This document shows positions 58,288 through 64,000 of a DNA stretch of 64,000 bases, piece after piece. How positions within the stretch are numbered: the stretch's first letter is position 1; the number at the start of each line of letters is the position of its first letter. A program made the translations under genes and the position numbers. The notes beneath the pieces were generated by a model. That model ran no database searches. It was not told the origin of the DNA and was given only the letters and a program-made list of their open reading frames with translations. Source of the stretch: Leptodontidium sp. MPI-SDFR-AT-0119 (taxonomy: Eukaryota > Ascomycota > Leotiomycetes > Helotiales > Leptodontidiaceae); NCBI GenBank assembly GCA_020726505.1, contig JAHLEZ010000004.1:1364001-1428000 (forward strand), read 5' to 3'.

Positions 58288-59063
58288 ATGAGTAACCCGG
58301 CAGTAGAGGAATTTGGCTGGACCGCTGTACCACGCAAGCTCTCTACACTTCTCGAACAGTCCAAAGCATCCTCAGGACCAGCAAAGCCAATCTCAGTTTC
58401 GTCCATTTCGCTTCCAGATTCACCTCTAGCAAAGGCAGTCCACGAGTACGCCAAAAAAGAACTATCTATTGAGACATACAACCACAGCATGCGAGTTTTC
58501 TACTATGGTAAACCCTCCAAACCTCTCAGAAATTCGCCTTCTAAAATACAAAAATAGGACAAGCAATCCTCACTCAAGCATTCCCAGCGTGGTCAACTCC
58601 TTCATTCAACGAAACGTATTTCCTCACGTGCCTCCTCCACGACATCGGAACGACAGACAAGAACATCACCGCCACGTTGATGTCCTTCGAATTTTACGGC
58701 GGCTTGATCGTTCTTGATCTTCTAAAGCAACACTCCGCACCCATTGAGCAAGCTGAGAATGTCGCCGAGGCAGTCATCAGACATCAGGATTTAGGCGATA
58801 CCGGGACGCTCACGAGACTTGGAGGACTAATTCAACTGGCCACCATTTTTGATAATATGGGGATGAACCCAACACTGGTCCACGAGGACACGATCAAGAA
58901 CGTTGTGGCGGAGTTTCCGAGATTGAAGTGGAGCTCCTGTTTTGCGAAGACGATTCGTAAGGAGAATGGGCTGAAGCCGTGGGCACACACTACGCACCTT
59001 GGAGAGAATGAGTTTCCATGTGGTGTTGAGAACAATCAGTTGATGGCTCCTCATGGCGCCTGA
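58288..59063 (+). CDS. Cyanamide hydratase (HD domain)
   Basis: Zinc HD-domain enzyme that hydrates cyanamide to urea, known from Myrothecium and from yeast Ddi2/Ddi3. Two exons (58288-58507, 58558-59063) give 241 residues, about the family length. The metal ligands are His in YNHSMRVFYYG, the HD pair in TCLLHDIGTTDKN, and later His in VIRHQD. FYGGLIVLDLL and LGGLIQLATIFDNMGMNP are family hallmarks. The ending FPCGVENNQLMAPHGA is also typical. The start is MSNPAVEEFGWTAVPR, matching the family N terminus. Such genes have patchy distribution in fungi and can be induced by toxic nitriles. It sits beside the Zn2Cys6 regulator. Confidence 0.92.
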
Positions 59064-60364
59064 TGGAAAAGTAGTAGGAATTAGCATAGTGTGAAATTTT
59101 GCTCTGAGTGAGGGCTTGAACATCGGAAGCCAAGACTTCTGGATGGCATTGTAACAATAGGCCAGCTTTCTACGGAACGTATTAGAATTATCGCAGCAGA
59201 TGAACATGAATGAAATTATATAAATGACAACAGCCCCGGAAATGCTCCCGCGAACCATTAAACAGACCGTGTGGGTGGTTTTGTCGCTACCGTTCAGAAT
59301 CCTAAGCGAGAAGAAAGTACGTAAACATCAAAAACAATAACAAGAAAAATCCCATCAAAAATTCCACGGCAACAACGAATCAATTCCAGAGGAAAGAAAA
59401 AGAGCGAGAAACTCTCCCCTAGTGTTTAAAGGAAAGGAAGGGAAAATACAATGGCAAAACTCAATCCACCTGCACGTCAATAGGTTGCGAATCTTTCCAC
59501 GGTCGGGAGTTTTGAGAAACCCAGGGGTAGCTAATCCCAGTTTTTTACGACAGAGATTTGCCTATTTCGTTACTTGAACGACATATTGTTTGCTTTCGCT
59601 TGCCGGGTTGCAGTTCAGCCGATGGGCGCGTCCGGCTGTTTGGGTTGCTTGTTTGTTTGCTTTCTATTGCTTCGTGAGGGAATGCGAATGCAGCACTGAG
59701 AGCCACGCCTTGTGCTTGAGATTGCCAGGTTTCATGGCTTTAATTTCAGGTGTTTTGTTTGCCTTGAGTATGCGTACATGCCCCGAACAGCGCTCTACCA
59801 GTTTTTTATCTCCTTTTTTAAGTAAAGAGAGTAGTAAAACCAGCCGAGAAGCGAATAAGGGTTCGCCAACAAACACTGCATCAATAAAGCTGTCATCGCG
59901 TCCCGAGTATGTTAGAGAGATGAGAACTCAATTTGAAATAGGACTTTGCGGAATGAGTTACCAGCTCACAGGTTGGACAAAGGCGAAATGGAGAGTGTCA
60001 AAGGATTACGATATCGACCTGCTCATCATTGGCGCTTTTGACCAGGAGCAAGAACTGGTAAGAAGTCGATGTCCCGTCGGCTTCGATTAGGCTAGAATTC
60101 ATACGTAACTTTCACAGTAAACACAAGAATACTGAATTGGTCTGGATCGTTTCGTCTGAAGCATGGTTGAGGGGCAATTCATAAATTTAACATCAATTTC
60201 ATGTATAGATTCCATCGCGTCGTGGAAGGGCCCGGTTCAATCAACGCTTATGTATTTTAGGCGAGGTACAAACATTCATAACGATGCTCTCATTTCTTCG
60301 TATCATTTTCTTCATCCCATTACCCTCCAAAACCACCTTCACTGGTAACCATACTTGGTGGCAT
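59064..60364. other. Gene-free region of 1.3 kb
   Basis: No supported gene. One open frame at 59590-60090 has no ATG at its start, no splice signals and no domain; I treat it as chance. Confidence 0.4.
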
Positions 60365-62184
<1,820 letters not shown>

Positions 62185-62743
62185 GATTGCGGTGTATGTT
62201 GTTTGCAGAGGAGAATTGAGGGATATTCGTGAGGTATTTGAGGAGGAGGAGGTTGTTGCGTAGAAAGCAGCGAAGGAAATGTCTCTGGCGTTCAATCAAA
62301 GAAGGCGGCGAGCGACCAGCTCGTGGGGGCGTTCAACAAACGTCACTGAGCCAATCCGAACAGCCAAGTCCAGCAGGGGTCCTTCCCTTCCAGCCACCAA
62401 TCAATAACAAACTGAAATAAAACGACTATTTGGACGAGAATGATGTTTGGTGTGGGTGGACAATTGTTATATTCTGGCTTGATGCCGGCAATTACGCTCT
62501 ATGGAATATCCGAGGCCGGGAGAGAGGAGAGTAAAGGCGATAAAGGGTGAGAAGTCATCTGAGGTCTCTCCCCATGCCTTGAAGGATGTAGGTAAAGCCT
62601 CCGACTTCTCTGCCAATTTCCAATTGATACCCCCAAGTCCAAACTGGAGATGCCTTCTGTCTGCGAGTTCTGCAAGTGCTCTTAGTGGCTTGAGACATCC
62701 GGGAAGTCATTTCCGTAGCTGAAATGCTCTTCACCACCCCGTC
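62185..62743. other. Intergenic region, phosphoglucomutase promoter
   Basis: 559 bp without a gene, containing the PGM promoter and the REX2 3' end. Confidence 0.4.
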
Positions 62744-63418
62744 TCACTTCTTGCCCTGGAATATGACCTCCTTGTAGTATCTAGCTTCCGCAATGCTCTC
62801 GAGGATGTCGTCTTTGGCAGTATGCGCACTCTTCTTCTTCGGAACCCCCAAGAGAGTATCCAGGGAACCCCAGCGCTTCAATGCTTCCTTCATAGTGCTA
62901 ACGTCGAATAGTCTGTAATGGAGGTGGTCGATGACTTTCTTGTATGGTTCCTGTCGGAGAAAGGCCTTGTCTGCATGGATTGAGTTTCCAGCTAGAAGTG
63001 CCCGTTTGGGTTCCGGTACAATTTTCTTGATATATTCGACGAGTTCGGTGGCTGCTTGATCCGGTGTTGTTTTCGATGCGAGGACTGCCGCCGTAAGGCC
63101 GTTCTCGCCATGTGTCCGAGTACACCATTCATCCTGTGTAGCTTAGTGGTGGCTAGGCAAAGAGAAGAAGAAAGCTGTACCATTTTGTCCATGGTCTCCT
63201 TGGATTGGTGGATAACGGCTCCCCATCCCTTCTCGTCAATTACATCCAGATTCCCATTTGTAATTATGCAGAATATTTCGATAATAACGTCATTGTCAAC
63301 ATCCAGCCCGGTCATCTGCGAGAGCAAGTCAGCGAACCGCATGGCGTTGAAAGTGGCTTAGTGGACAAACCTCACAATCGATCCATACTAACGGGTGGCT
63401 ATTACTGAGTCCGGCCAT
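62744..63418 (-). CDS. REX2: Oligoribonuclease, DEDDh 3'-5' exonuclease
   Basis: Degrades short RNAs (nanoRNA) from the 3' end; the yeast homologue is mitochondrial. Three exons (63418-63371, 63315-63181, 63133-62744) give 190 residues, the length of the catalytic core. The DEDDh residues are visible: Asp and Glu in LVWIDCE plus MTGLD across the first intron, Asp in AGNSIHADKAFL, and the His/Asp near the end in SAHTAKDDILESIAEARYY. DEWCTRTHGENGL and YRLFDVSTMKE are family hallmarks. The start MAGLSNSHPLVW lacks an obvious mitochondrial presequence. An extra upstream exon or start could provide one, so the N terminus is less certain than the rest. Confidence 0.93.
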
Positions 63419-64000
63419 TGTATTGTTTGGGAGCGCTTCCTCCGGATTGGGAGATGCGTTCTCGTGCAGAAAATGGGGGGTTATCTAGCAGAAGCCTCGC
63501 AATGTATCTGGCAGCCAGCCTCGCATTTTCCAGGAAAGCCGAAGCAAACAGCTCAAACACAATTAACACGTGATTGGCCCCCTTTTCCAAAGTTTGGCAA
63601 TTTTTCTCTTCGTTCTCGTCTAGCTAATGGTTCCTGGATCCTTTCAAGCTGTCAAGAAGTACAGTTTGTTGCGTGTATCTTGCAGTGGTTGTGATTGTAG
63701 TTGACACTGTCGAACTTAATGAACTTCAAAGCAAGTCCACTAAATTCTTGCTTGATGCGATAGCTCATCACTTGAGATTTCACGATGACGGAAAGGGCGA
63801 TGAGAGATTTGGCAGCTATTGGTTTATTGTCTCAGCTAGTGTCATGGCGATAGAATTATAACTTGAATTGTTTGTACCTTTGTACCTTTGTTTGATTCGT
63901 TTTTGCATTTCTCGTCACTGTTTCTACCTCACCACCGACTTCCAGAAGGAACACAAGTTCAGAGAGCCATGCGGAGTATACACCTTTTCCAATCTTGCTA
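63419..64000. other. Upstream region of REX2 to window end
   Basis: About 580 bp with no recognised gene. A TTTGTACC repeat lies near 63872-63892. It may include the start of another gene outside the window, but nothing supports that. Confidence 0.35.

Noticed and set aside
59590..60090. 166-codon open frame on the + strand
   Set aside because: It lacks an ATG at its start, has no splice or domain support, and its composition looks random.

Overview
The window is nuclear DNA of a filamentous ascomycete (Pezizomycotina). A Helotiales-like Leotiomycete is my guess and is not proven. The evidence is short GT-AG introns of mostly 45-110 nt with CTAAC/CTGAC-type branch sites, low-complexity promoters, and fungal families such as HET, Zn2Cys6, Mod(r)/VPS37, DUF2236 and cyanamide hydratase. 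I spliced the genes by hand, and exon phases were checked for each model. I found no tRNA, rRNA, CRISPR array or intact transposon.

Region 1 (1-43.6 kb) is mostly housekeeping. It holds a small unknown protein (59-866, -), APS kinase (2401-3197, +) convergent with V-ATPase subunit C (3329-4741, -), a tentative unknown gene (6598-8338, +) and an mpaB/DUF2236-type oxygenase (8786-10580, -). Next come a conserved unknown (11215-12315, -), a GMC oxidoreductase (13525-15480, -) and the ESCRT-I subunit VPS37 (17613-18470, -). After them is a 3.8 kb gene-free stretch with long G and C homopolymers, then an F-box protein (22297-24019, +) and a Q-rich AT-hook protein whose frame breaks at a nine-base homopolymer (24717-28002, -). 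The nucleoporin Nup84/Nup107 (28929-32257, -) is followed by the tiny CHCH protein CMC4 (32856-33473, -), which shares a 519 bp promoter with SUMO (33993-34377, +). A coiled-coil unknown (34865-35453, -), a mitochondrial succinyl-CoA ligase alpha/beta fusion (36361-38776, +), an amino-acid permease (40389-42302, +) and a family 92 glycosyltransferase (42637-43611, -) complete this part.

Region 2 (about 45-59 kb) looks accessory. It has a decayed HET-domain gene (44995-46313) with RIP-like stop codons and a decayed RNase H-like gene (46776-47729). These are followed by a secreted GDSL/CE16 esterase, a cupin, two short-chain dehydrogenases (one apparently frameshifted), a Zn2Cys6 regulator and cyanamide hydratase.

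Region 3 (60.3-63.4 kb) returns to core metabolism with phosphoglucomutase and the mitochondrial oligoribonuclease REX2.

The most unusual locus is the alpha/beta succinyl-CoA ligase fusion. Its alpha half keeps the phospho-histidine. Its beta half lacks the N-terminal ATP-grasp lobe and has lost residues equivalent to the metal ligands, so it may not work as an ordinary ATP-dependent ligase. Several genes carry unusually small exons (3, 8, 8, 12, 13 and 16 nt), which automatic annotation would probably miss.
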